Source: an uncultured Pseudoxanthomonas sp. (lineage in GTDB: Bacteria; Pseudomonadota; Gammaproteobacteria; Xanthomonadales; Xanthomonadaceae). From it: a stretch of 64,000 nt of DNA. Both the position numbers and the translations under genes were made by a program. The DNA lies in contig CAMLGZ010000002.1 of assembly GCA_946479745.1 (NCBI GenBank), positions 186,001 through 250,000 on the forward strand, given 5' to 3'. Every line of letters starts with the position of its first letter. Within the stretch, counting starts at the first letter, position 1. Positions 45,788-56,473 of this stretch are shown piece by piece. The notes under the pieces were generated by a model. It was not told the DNA's origin, did no database searches, and saw only the letters and a program-made list of their open reading frames with translations.

Positions 45788-46671
45788 ACGCCGTGAACAA
45801 TGTGGTCGGTTCCAACACGGTCATCAGCGCACGCAACTTGCGCAAGGCCTACCGCAACAAGGTCGCCTTGAACGACACCGGCTTCCAGATCGAAGCCGGC
45901 AAGATCATCGGCCTGATCGGTCCCAACGGCGCCGGCAAGACCACTGCGCTGAAAGCGATTCTGGGGCTGGTGCCTTTCGAAGGCGAACTGAAGGTGCTGG
46001 GGCTGGACCCGCGCAAGCAGCGCGACGAGCTGATGAACGAAGTCTGCTTCATCGCCGACGTGGCGGTGCTGCCGCGCTGGATCCGGGTCAAGGAAGCCAT
46101 CGATTTCGTCGACGGCATCCACCCGCGCTTCGATCGCGCCAAGTGCGAGCGTTTCATCGCCCACACCCAGCTCAACCCCAACCTGCGCGTGCGCGAAATG
46201 TCCAAGGGCATGATCGTGCAATTGCACCTGGCGCTGGTGATGGCCATCGACGCCAAGTTGCTGGTGCTGGACGAACCCACCCTGGGCCTGGACATCCTGT
46301 ACCGCAAGCAGTTCTACCAGCGCCTGCTGGAGGATTACTTCGACGAACAGAAGACCATCATCGTCACCACCCACCAGGTGGAAGAGATCGAAAACATCCT
46401 CACCGACGTGATGTTCATCCGCGACGGCAGGATCGTGCTGACCGCAGCCATGGACGAAGTGGCCGACCGCTACACCGAAGTGCTGGCTTCGGCCGAGCAT
46501 GTCGAAGCGGCCCGCGCGCTCAAGCCCATCGACGAACGCGCCCTGCCCTTCGGCAAGACCGTGATGCTGTTCGACGGTATTCCCAGGCAGCAGCTCGCCG
46601 CCTTGGGCGAAACCCGCAACCCCGGCCTGGCCGATCTGTTCGTGGCCATCATGAAAGGAACCTACGCATGA
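45784..46671 (+). CDS. ABC transporter ATP-binding protein (YtrB/CcmA-type)
   Basis: 295-aa ABC ATPase. Walker A 'GPNGAGKT' (46-53) and Walker B 'LLVLDEPTLGLD' (D163, E164) are intact, and the His-loop 'VTTHQVEEIENI' is present. The signature motif reads 'REMSKGMIVQL' (about 137-147), not LSGGQ, so ATP hydrolysis or coupling may differ. Start at ATG 45784 overlaps the ytrA stop (ATGA), and the end overlaps the permease start (ATGA), so the three are translated together. Confidence 0.93.
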   Translation: MNAVNNVVGSNTVISARNLRKAYRNKVALNDTGFQIEAGKIIGLIGPNGAGKTTALKAILGLVPFEGELKVLGLDPRKQRDELMNEVCFIADVAVLPRWIRVKEAIDFVDGIHPRFDRAKCERFIAHTQLNPNLRVREMSKGMIVQLHLALVMAIDAKLLVLDEPTLGLDILYRKQFYQRLLEDYFDEQKTIIVTTHQVEEIENILTDVMFIRDGRIVLTAAMDEVADRYTEVLASAEHVEAARALKPIDERALPFGKTVMLFDGIPRQQLAALGETRNPGLADLFVAIMKGTYA

Positions 46672-47669
46672 ATGCCGTCACCACCAAAAACCACCAGACC
46701 AACAAGTTCAAGTGGCTGCTGAAGCGGGAATTCTGGGAAAACCGCGGCGGTTTCCTGTGGGCCCCGCTGATCACCGGCGCCATCATCTGCATCCTCACCG
46801 CCATATTCGCCGTGATCGGCCTGGTGCGTTTCAAGAACAGCGGCGCAGGGGATGATCTGCAGTTCAGTGCAAACATGGCTGAACACGCTCGTCAGATCGG
46901 CGGCATCGGCGACACCGCCTTGCTGGTCGGCATCAGCCTGACCATTCTGGTGCTGGCGTTCGTGGTGTTCTTTTACGCGCTGGGTTGCCTGTACGACGAC
47001 CGCCGCGATCGCAGCGCATTGTTCTGGAAGTCGCTGCCGACCTCCGACCTGCAGATGGTGCTGTCGAAGGCGACCTGGGCATTGCTGCTGGCTCCGGCCC
47101 TGTCCATTGCGGTGGGCATACTGATCGGCCTGGTGCTCTGGATGATCGTCGGCGCCACCCTGGCGATGGCGGGAATGCCGGGCATGTCGGCGATCTTCAC
47201 TCACGCCCATCCGTTAAGGGTGATCGGCAACACTCTGACCATCGTGCCGGTGTATGTGTTGTGGGCGCTGCCTGCGGTCGGTTGGTTGATGTTGTGCTCG
47301 GCCTGGGCGCGCAGCAAGCCGTTCCTGTGGGCCGTGCTGATCCCCGTGCTGGCCTGCGTGATCGTGAGCATGTCGGGCATCCTGCCGGGAATGAACATCA
47401 ACTACGGCGCCGTCTGGTACACGCTGGTTTACCGTGGACTGTTGAGCGTGGTGCCGGGCAGCTGGGCTCCGGCCAGTAGCGCTTTCGAATCCAACCTGCA
47501 TAGCGCCGATAACGCGGACATCCAGGGACCGGCCGATTTGATGCACCTGATGAACGTCAGCAACCTCGACGTGCTGAGCTCGCCGGACTTGTGGATCGGC
47601 GCGGCCATCGGTGCGGCCTTTATCGCAGGCGCCATCTACCTGCGCCGCTGGCGCGAGCTGGCCGACTGA
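46668..47669 (+). CDS. ABC transporter permease
   Basis: 333-aa membrane protein with about six predicted TM helices: 'GFLWAPLITGAIICILTAIFAV' first, then 'LLVGISLTILVLAFVVFFYALG', a central block 'ALLLAPALSIAVGILIGLVLWMIVG', and 'IAGAIYLRRWRELAD' at the end. The intracellular segment 'CLYDDRRDRSALFWKSLPTSDLQMVLSKA' (about residues 110-135) is typical of the ABC-2 permeases linked to YtrA or CcmA ATPases. It overlaps the ATPase gene by 4 nt. The substrate is unknown; envelope stress or peptide antibiotic defence is likely from the family. Confidence 0.88.
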   Translation: MNAVTTKNHQTNKFKWLLKREFWENRGGFLWAPLITGAIICILTAIFAVIGLVRFKNSGAGDDLQFSANMAEHARQIGGIGDTALLVGISLTILVLAFVVFFYALGCLYDDRRDRSALFWKSLPTSDLQMVLSKATWALLLAPALSIAVGILIGLVLWMIVGATLAMAGMPGMSAIFTHAHPLRVIGNTLTIVPVYVLWALPAVGWLMLCSAWARSKPFLWAVLIPVLACVIVSMSGILPGMNINYGAVWYTLVYRGLLSVVPGSWAPASSAFESNLHSADNADIQGPADLMHLMNVSNLDVLSSPDLWIGAAIGAAFIAGAIYLRRWRELAD

Positions 47670-47729
47670 AACCGGCAAAGGGCGGGTCCTCCAGGGCCCA
47701 CCTGGCGACGAAACCCGCATAGCACTGCT

Positions 47730-47771
47730 TTGAACTGGCTGCCTTGAACTGGCTGCCCTGAACTGGAGTTC
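47730..47771. repeat. 14-bp tandem repeat upstream of the GSGD protein
   Basis: Two exact copies of TTGAACTGGCTGCC (47730-47743 and 47744-47757) plus a third imperfect copy (CTGAACTGGAGTTC) end 5 nt before the next ATG, overlapping the ribosome-binding region. The copy number may change the spacing and expression of the gene (inference). Confidence 0.85.
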
Positions 47772-47776
47772 TCCCC

Positions 47777-48607
47777 ATGCGCAAGTTGTCCCTGCTGACC
47801 CTGTTGTTGTTGGTACCTGCCGCAGCTTTTGCGGCCACGCCGGAATGCAAGCACTCCGAGCCCCGCAATCTCACGCTGGATCTGAGCGGCGTCAAGGCGG
47901 TGGTCTTCGACATCGCCGCCAACGACCTGACCGTCGAGGCCATCGCCGGCGCCAAGCCTGCGCTCGGAGGCCAAGCCTGCGCGTCCAACGAAAAGTCCCT
48001 GCAGCAACTCAAGCTGACCCAGCACAAAGCCGGCGACAAGCTGTACGTCACGGCCCGCCGGGAAGGCTCCGCCGGCGGACTCTTCCTGGGCAGCAACTAT
48101 GCTTATCTGAAGCTCACCGCAACGCTGCCGGACAACCTGATGGTGCAGTTGAAGGTGGGCGCGGGCGATGCCGTAGTCACGGGCGCCCCGCTGCTCAGCG
48201 CGGATGTGGGTTCCGGCGATGTGGAAGCCAAGCACATTCGCGGGCTGGTCGCCGCGACCGTCGGCTCCGGCGATATCAGCCTGGAAGACATCGGCTCGCT
48301 GCACGTCATCTCGGTGGGTTCCGGCGATCTTTCCGCCAGGAAAGTCCGCGGAGCGGCGAAGGTGGGCAGCGTCGGTTCCGGCGACTTCGAACTGGACGGT
48401 GCAGCCGGCGATGTCGAGATCGGCTCGGTCGGCTCCGGCGATGCGCGGGTCAGCGGAGTCCAAGGCAGCGTGAAAGTCGCTTCGGTGGCATCGGGCGATG
48501 TCGAAGTCGATGATGTTCGCGGCGATCTGTCTGTGGGCTCGAAAAGCAGCGGCTCGGTGAGCCACAATCGCATCGACGGCCACGTCAACGTGCCCAGCGA
48601 CAACTGA
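47777..48607 (+). CDS. Exported GSGD-repeat beta-helix protein (DUF4097/GIN-domain type)
   Basis: 276-aa secreted protein with a signal peptide ('LSLLTLLLLVPAAAFAA'). Residues about 127-270 consist of roughly eight repeats of 18-19 residues beginning V-G-S-G-D, for example 'VGSGDVEAKHIRG', 'VGSGDISLEDIG', 'VGSGDFELDGAAG'. The last two copies decay to 'VASGD' and 'KSSGS'. This regular periodicity is that of a right-handed beta-helix as in DUF4097/DUF2807 proteins. It follows the permease by about 107 nt and precedes a small lipoprotein gene, probably in the same operon. Its role is unknown; envelope association is likely. Confidence 0.8.
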   Translation: MRKLSLLTLLLLVPAAAFAATPECKHSEPRNLTLDLSGVKAVVFDIAANDLTVEAIAGAKPALGGQACASNEKSLQQLKLTQHKAGDKLYVTARREGSAGGLFLGSNYAYLKLTATLPDNLMVQLKVGAGDAVVTGAPLLSADVGSGDVEAKHIRGLVAATVGSGDISLEDIGSLHVISVGSGDLSARKVRGAAKVGSVGSGDFELDGAAGDVEIGSVGSGDARVSGVQGSVKVASVASGDVEVDDVRGDLSVGSKSSGSVSHNRIDGHVNVPSDN

Positions 48608-48629
48608 CCGCCTTACACACGAGACTCCT

Positions 48630-49313
48630 ATGAAAACCACGCACTCTTGCTTGCTCGCGCTTTCCCTGGCCGTATTGGTCGCCGGCTGCAATCCGGGCAC
48701 GCACGTCTCCACGGACAAGGGCAATGTCACCAGCAACGGCAAGATCATCACCCTGCGCGCCAATGGCCAGCCCGACGCCAGGATATCCGCCGACGGCGAG
48801 CTGACCATCGATGGCAAGGCGGTGGCCGTGAACGATGCCCAGCGCGCACTGCTGCAGAACTACCTCAAGGAAATGAATGCGATGACCAACGATGGCATCG
48901 CCATCGGCAAGCAAGGCGCCGCATTGGCGGGTACTGCGGTCAGCGAAGCCATCAAGGGCGCGATCAAGGGCGATGGCGATCAGGTAGACGCCAGGATCGA
49001 AGCCGAAGCCAAGAAGATCGAACAACAGGCGATGCAGCTATGCGGCCGGCTGGTAACCATCAAGGCCTCCCAGGATGCGCTGGCCGAACAGCTTCCCGCG
49101 TTCAAGCCCTACGCCACCATCGACGCTTCCGATGTGGACGATTGCGGCTCGAAGAGCGGCGATAGCTACGCCGCGGGAAAAGAGGCCGGTGGTTCGCTGG
49201 CCAGAGCGATGAAGGGCGAGAGCGAAAAAGCCGAACAGGCCACTGCCGAACCTGGCGACGCGGCTGCGCAGGCTGATGCCGCTGCCGCTGACAGCGACGC
49301 AAAGAATCGCTGA
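48630..49313 (+). CDS. DUF2884 (YggN-like) lipoprotein
   Basis: 227-aa lipoprotein, lipobox 'LVAGCNPG' after a short signal. Its N-terminal half matches the YggN/DUF2884 pattern ('GQPDARISADGELTIDGKAVAVNDAQRALLQNYLKEM'), followed by a long helix ('GTAVSEAIKGAIKGDGDQVDARIEAEAKKIEQQAMQLC'). The last 60 residues are Ala/Glu/Asp-rich and probably disordered. Function unknown. It is 22 nt after the GSGD protein gene, so the two are co-expressed. It ends before a strong hairpin. Confidence 0.85.
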   Translation: MKTTHSCLLALSLAVLVAGCNPGTHVSTDKGNVTSNGKIITLRANGQPDARISADGELTIDGKAVAVNDAQRALLQNYLKEMNAMTNDGIAIGKQGAALAGTAVSEAIKGAIKGDGDQVDARIEAEAKKIEQQAMQLCGRLVTIKASQDALAEQLPAFKPYATIDASDVDDCGSKSGDSYAAGKEAGGSLARAMKGESEKAEQATAEPGDAAAQADAAAADSDAKNR

Positions 49314-49319
49314 TAACCG

Positions 49320-49355
49320 GTTGCCGTCGCGGACATGTGCGACGGCAACTCTGCT

Positions 49356-49356
<1 letters not shown>
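49320..49356. terminator. Bidirectional terminator between yggN-like and fumC genes
   Basis: Stem GTTGCCGTCGC / GCGACGGCAAC (49320-49330, 49339-49349) with an 8-nt loop, followed by TCTGCTTTAG. It lies between convergent genes and may serve both. Confidence 0.7.
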
Positions 49357-52322
<2,966 letters not shown>

Positions 52323-52324
52323 GC

Positions 52325-52433
52325 GACGTCATCCCAGCGAACGCTGGGATCCATGTTGACGTTCGCATTTCAATGGTGTCGCCCTGGTCTCCGGCAAGAT
52401 CAAAAAGGATCCCAGCTTTCGCTGGGATGACGA
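52325..52433. repeat. Paired inverted repeat (GTCATCCCAGCGAACGCTGGG type)
   Basis: Inverted copies at 52325-52353 and 52407-52433, each a hairpin around CCCAGCGAACGCTGGG. It starts right after purB and ends a few bases before the next start. The same type flanks the GIY-YIG gene. Confidence 0.88.
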
Positions 52434-52437
52434 ACGA

Positions 52438-52809
52438 ATGATGAAACCTGCGCTTGCCGAAACCGAATCCCAGGGCGTAGTCGAGATCGTCGGTCCCGAC
52501 CTCGATGCCCTGCTTGGCTTCTATCTGTCGATGGGCTTCGAACTGGAGCGCCGCAGCGGCGATTTCGCGGTGGTGCATTGGCAAGGCACGCGGCTGTTCC
52601 TGGCAGGCAATCCTGATGCGCCGGTCACCGAATGCTGGCGCAGCCTGCGGATCATGGTCGACGATGTGGACACCTTGTGGCGCCAGGCCAACCGGCTGCA
52701 ATTGAGAATAAACAACCCGATTGCGGACCGGGCCTACGGGCTGCGCGATTTCGTGCTGGTGGATCCGGCCGGCTTCGGCCTTCGTTTCGCCCAGGCGATA
52801 ACAGTATGA
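52438..52809 (+). CDS. VOC-superfamily protein (glyoxalase/bleomycin-resistance fold)
   Basis: 123-aa protein with one VOC module pair: 'GVVEIVGPDLDALLGFYLSMGFELERRSGDFAVV' at the start is the first beta-alpha-beta unit, and 'FVLVDPAGFGLRFAQA' the second. Metal ligands are not obvious. The function could be thiol transfer, ring cleavage or drug binding. The start ATG 52438 directly follows a palindromic repeat, and a second ATG is adjacent. The stop overlaps the ATG of another VOC gene (ATGA), so they are translationally coupled and may pair. Confidence 0.8.
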   Translation: MMKPALAETESQGVVEIVGPDLDALLGFYLSMGFELERRSGDFAVVHWQGTRLFLAGNPDAPVTECWRSLRIMVDDVDTLWRQANRLQLRINNPIADRAYGLRDFVLVDPAGFGLRFAQAITV

Positions 52810-53204
52810 AGCAGCTCATCAACATCGACGTCCCCGACCTTGCCGTCGCCGAAACTTTTTACCGGGAGGCATTCGGCCTGAGGCCCGGCCGCCGCCTCGG
52901 CAGCGAAGTCCTGGAAATGCTCGGCGGCACCGCGCCGCTTTATCTTTTGCAGAAAGCGCCCGGCAGTATCGGCGCCGGAAACGAAACGCGCCAATACCAG
53001 CGGCACTGGATGCCGATGCACGTGGATGTGGTGGTGGACGAACTGGAACCGGCGCTGCAACGCGCGCTGGCCGCAGGCGCCATCCAGGAAGGATCAATTC
53101 GTGAAGCCAACTGGGGGCGTATCGTCCCGTTGGCCGATCCTTTCGGCCACGGCTGGTGCCTGCTGCAGTTCGTGGGCCGCGGTTACGACGAAATTGCCAC
53201 TTGA
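52806..53204 (+). CDS. VOC-superfamily protein (second)
   Basis: 132-aa protein: '[27 protein letters not shown]' opens the first half, and '[24 protein letters not shown]' the second, with a possible metal His in 'MHVDV'. '[21 protein letters not shown]' ends it, with Gly-His-Gly and a Trp typical of glyoxalase-like proteins. Overlaps the previous gene by 4 nt. The two consecutive half-glyoxalase-type genes may form a heterodimer (inference). It lies just upstream of the beta-lactamase gene. Confidence 0.8.
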   Translation: MKQLINIDVPDLAVAETFYREAFGLRPGRRLGSEVLEMLGGTAPLYLLQKAPGSIGAGNETRQYQRHWMPMHVDVVVDELEPALQRALAAGAIQEGSIREANWGRIVPLADPFGHGWCLLQFVGRGYDEIAT

Positions 53205-53215
53205 AGGAAGAGCTC

Positions 53216-54139
53216 TTGCACGTACGCACTCCCCTGCTTCACCTGCTGCTGGCGCTGTCCGCGACCCTGGCTTCCACGACGAACGCATACGCCGGCGACG
53301 CGACTGCAGCAGCACCGAAGACCCCTGCCTGCGCCGACGACGCGGACTGGAACGAACCGGCCACGCCGCTACGTATCCATGGCAACACCTGGTACGTGGG
53401 CACTTGCGGCATCAGCGCGTTGCTGGTGACCTCGCCGCAAGGTCACATCCTGATCGACGGCGCCACCTCGCAGGCCGGAACGCAGATCGTGGCCAACATC
53501 CGTTCCCTTGGCTTCAAGCCGGAAGACGTGCGCGCCATCCTGTTCACGCACGAGCATTCCGATCACGCCGGTGGGTTGGCCGAGTTGCGGCGCGCCACCG
53601 GAGCTCCGGTGCTTTCGCGCGCACCCGCTATGGAAACGTTGAAGCGTGGCGCCAGCGACCGCAGCGACCCGCAATTCCTGGAGCTGAAACCCTTCCCCGC
53701 GGTCGCCAATGTGAAGTCCATCGCCGATGACGAAGTAGTTATGGTCGGTCCGTTGGCATTGCAGGCAATCGCAACGCCCGGCCACACCGCCGGCGGCACC
53801 AGCTGGACATGGCGCTCGTGCGAGGGCGATGCGTGCCGACAGATCGTTTATGCGGACAGCCTGACCGCCATGTCCGACGATATCTACCGCTTCAGCGACG
53901 ACGCCGCGCATCCTGGCTATCTCGCCGCGTTCCGCCAAACGCTGGCGCGCGTGGACGCGCTGCCCTGCGATATCCTGATCACTCCGCATCCTTCCGCTAG
54001 CCGTTTGTGGTCGCGTATCGGTCCCGGCGCCAGTGAACCGCTGGTCGACAAGGAAGCCTGCCGTACCTATGCCCAGGGCGCCAGCGAACGCTTGGACAAA
54101 CGTCTGGCCGACGAGGCTGCATCAAAGGCAAAACCATGA
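53216..54139 (+). CDS. Subclass B3 metallo-beta-lactamase
   Basis: Zinc beta-lactamase of 307 aa, secreted to the periplasm. The zinc-binding set is complete: His112, His114, Asp116 and His117 in '[11 protein letters not shown]', His190 in '[11 protein letters not shown]' and His258 in 'LITPHPS'. The second zinc site uses Asp116, His117 and His258 rather than a Cys, which is the B3 pattern. A signal peptide lies at the N-terminus ('[17 protein letters not shown]'). I take the TTG at 53216 as start, with GGAAGAG 6 nt upstream; longer starts overlap the VOC gene and extend before the signal peptide. The stop overlaps the RoxA start (ATGA). Activity on penems is expected but not shown. Confidence 0.88.
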   Translation: MHVRTPLLHLLLALSATLASTTNAYAGDATAAAPKTPACADDADWNEPATPLRIHGNTWYVGTCGISALLVTSPQGHILIDGATSQAGTQIVANIRSLGFKPEDVRAILFTHEHSDHAGGLAELRRATGAPVLSRAPAMETLKRGASDRSDPQFLELKPFPAVANVKSIADDEVVMVGPLALQAIATPGHTAGGTSWTWRSCEGDACRQIVYADSLTAMSDDIYRFSDDAAHPGYLAAFRQTLARVDALPCDILITPHPSASRLWSRIGPGASEPLVDKEACRTYAQGASERLDKRLADEAASKAKP

Positions 54140-55311
54140 TCGAAGTCCACGCCACCGCCAAACATCCGCTCGGCATGCCGCCTGCGAAATTCCTGCATGA
54201 TTACTGGCAGAAGAAGCCGCTGCTGATTCGCAAAGCATTTCCGGATTTCGTTTCGCCGCTACAGCCCGAAGACCTGGCCGGCCTGGCCTGCGAAGAGCTT
54301 GCCTTGTCGCGTATCGTCACCCATGACCGTGCCGCCGATGCCTGGATACTGCGCACCGGGCCCTTCGCCGAGGAAGAATTCCCCGGCATGCCCGACCACG
54401 ACTGGACCCTGCTGGTGCAGGACGTGGACAAGTGGGACGTGGACGTGCGCCAGCTGCTGCAGCACTTCGACTTCCTGCCTCGCTGGCGCATCGATGATGT
54501 GATGGTGAGTTTCGCCGCCACCGGTGGTTCGGTCGGCGCGCACGTGGACCAGTACGACGTGTTCCTGCTGCAGGGCCACGGCCAGCGCCGCTGGCAGATC
54601 GATGCCGGCAAGAATCCCCCGACCCGGTTCCGCGACGATGTGGAATTGAAGCTACTGCGCGAATTCACTGCGACCCACGACTGGGTGCTGGATCCGGGCG
54701 ACATGCTGTACCTGCCGCCGGGCGTGCCGCACCACGGGGTCGCGGTGAATCCGTGCCTGACTTTCTCCATAGGTATGCGTGCGCCGTCTTCGGCCGAGCT
54801 GGTCAGCGACTATCTGGACAACCTGATCGCCGACGCGGACGAGTCGCTGCGCTATCAGGACCCCGACCTGGTTCCGCCCAAGGATCCCAATGAGATCGAC
54901 GCCGCTGCGATGGTGCGCGCGGTCGAGGCGTTGAACACGCTGCGGCTCAACGACCCGGACAAACTGGGCGACTGGTTCGGACGTTTCATCACAACTTATC
55001 GTGCCAGCGGCGAAGTGGCGGCCGGCGGCGATCAGCGCTCGCGCATCGAGATCGAATGGGATCTGCAACAGGGCGCGGTGCTGCAGCGCCATCCGTTCTC
55101 ACGTCTGGCCTGGCGTCGCAGCGGCCGCCAGGCCACCCTGTTCTGCAGCGGCCTGGAATTCAGCCTGCCGGTGAAGGATGCGCAGCGCCTGGCCGCTGCC
55201 GAGACACTCGATGGCCATAGCTATGCCGAGCTTTCCGAGACCGGCCGCGACGTGGCGATGGATCTGCATTCCCAAGGCCACTATCAACTGCTGATGGACG
55301 AGGACGACTGA
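54136..55311 (+). CDS. roxA: Ribosomal oxygenase (RoxA/YcfD-like, JmjC cupin)
   Basis: 391-aa Fe(II)/2-oxoglutarate oxygenase. The cupin iron motif is His136-x-Asp138 in '[13 protein letters not shown]' with His199 in 'GVPHHGVAV'. E. coli YcfD, of about 373 aa, hydroxylates Arg81 of ribosomal protein L16, and its C-terminal winged-helix domain matches the segment here from about residue 240 to 390. The N-terminus '[18 protein letters not shown]' is the family hallmark. Start ATG 54136 overlaps the beta-lactamase stop by 4 nt; the end overlaps the GNAT gene by one base, making a tightly coupled three-gene set. Confidence 0.93.
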   Translation: MIEVHATAKHPLGMPPAKFLHDYWQKKPLLIRKAFPDFVSPLQPEDLAGLACEELALSRIVTHDRAADAWILRTGPFAEEEFPGMPDHDWTLLVQDVDKWDVDVRQLLQHFDFLPRWRIDDVMVSFAATGGSVGAHVDQYDVFLLQGHGQRRWQIDAGKNPPTRFRDDVELKLLREFTATHDWVLDPGDMLYLPPGVPHHGVAVNPCLTFSIGMRAPSSAELVSDYLDNLIADADESLRYQDPDLVPPKDPNEIDAAAMVRAVEALNTLRLNDPDKLGDWFGRFITTYRASGEVAAGGDQRSRIEIEWDLQQGAVLQRHPFSRLAWRRSGRQATLFCSGLEFSLPVKDAQRLAAAETLDGHSYAELSETGRDVAMDLHSQGHYQLLMDEDD

Positions 55312-56219
55312 TGGACGCCCGCACCTTCCATGTGCAACCGATCGACTACGCGACCGGGCTCGCAGAACTGCGCGCGGTGCGTGAAACGGTGTTCGTGCTG
55401 GAACAACAGGTGCCGATCGAGGAGGAATGGGATGCGCTGGATCCGCTGTGCCGGCATGTCATCGCCCGCGATAGCGGGGGCAAGCCCATCGGCACGGGTC
55501 GGTTGACGCCCGAGCGCAAGATCGGCCGCATGGCGGTGCTGGCCGATTGGCGCGGCCAGGGCGTAGGCGATGCGATGCTGGCTGCCCTGCTGGCCGAGGC
55601 CCGCCACCAGGGTTGGCCGGTGGTGTCGTTGAATGCGCAGGTATCGGCCGAAACCTTCTATGCCCGCCAGGGATTCGTTCCCTATGGCGAACGCTTCCGG
55701 GAAGCGGGGATCGAACACCAGGCCATGCGCCGGGTCTTGCAGGGGCCTACGGTGGTGGAGAATGTCGCCGGCGCCGTCACTGCGCTGACCGCGCTGACCG
55801 CGCAGGCCCGCCGTGGCCTGCGCATCTACAGCCGGGAGCTGGACCCGGGCTTTCTGGACAACCCGCTGGCGCTCGACGCGCTGCGCCGTTTCGCCACCAG
55901 CGTCCGCGGCGGCGAAATACAGATCCTGCTGCAGGATGCCGCCACTCCCCAGCGCACCCTTGCGCCGTTGTTGACCCTGGCCCAACGGCTGCCCAGCGTG
56001 TTCGCCTTCCGCGAAGTCCGCGAACCCGTCGACAAAGCCTATGCGTCGGCTTTCGTCAGCAACGACGTGAGCGGCTACTACTTCCGCCCCCTGGGCCACC
56101 GCTTCGATGGCGAGGCCGATCTGGACGGCGCAGGCCGCGCCCGGCAATTGCATGAGGAATTCGGCCGGTTCTGGGAGCGCTCGCGGCCCTGCACCGAGTA
56201 CCGGGCATTGGGAATCTGA
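55311..56219 (+). CDS. GNAT acetyltransferase with C-terminal DUF7931-like domain
   Basis: 302-aa two-part protein. Residues about 8-145 are a GNAT domain: 'ELRAVRETVFVLEQQVPIEEEWD', then the acetyl-CoA loop 'IGRMAVLADWRGQGVGDAML' (Q/R-x-x-G-x-G/A) and 'FYARQGFVPYGERF'. The remaining 155 residues ('RRGLRIYSRELDPGFLDNPLALDAL' to the end) are a separate domain resembling the phospholipase D-like DUF7931 module. This fusion is commonly seen in Xanthomonadaceae. It follows roxA with 1 nt overlap. Substrate unknown. Confidence 0.85.
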   Translation: MDARTFHVQPIDYATGLAELRAVRETVFVLEQQVPIEEEWDALDPLCRHVIARDSGGKPIGTGRLTPERKIGRMAVLADWRGQGVGDAMLAALLAEARHQGWPVVSLNAQVSAETFYARQGFVPYGERFREAGIEHQAMRRVLQGPTVVENVAGAVTALTALTAQARRGLRIYSRELDPGFLDNPLALDALRRFATSVRGGEIQILLQDAATPQRTLAPLLTLAQRLPSVFAFREVREPVDKAYASAFVSNDVSGYYFRPLGHRFDGEADLDGAGRARQLHEEFGRFWERSRPCTEYRALGI

Positions 56220-56370
56220 GGCGGCGGCTCCGGCGGCGCTGCTGGTCCTGGCGCCCGGTACTGGTGAAGACTGCGTGCACGACAGTTCCATGACAGTAAA
56301 AGCCCGCCGCTTCAGCGCCTTCCCTTCGCCATTAGTCCAATGGGGATGCCCGCCGCATTCACCATGCGCG

Positions 56371-56376
56371 TATAAT
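56371..56376 (+). promoter_or_regulatory. Candidate -10 of the sucA operon promoter
   Basis: A consensus TATAAT at 56371-56376, about 100 nt before the sucA GTG. The expected -35 region (near 56348) is poor, so an activator may be needed. The rest of the 254-nt gap shows no gene. Confidence 0.45.
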
Positions 56377-56473
56377 TTCCGCGTATTCATCTCGCCCGAG
56401 CGGGGCTTCACCCGTACCCGCCGGAACCCCACAAGCCAGACACCGGCCCTCCGACAAGCCAACCAACGCCATC

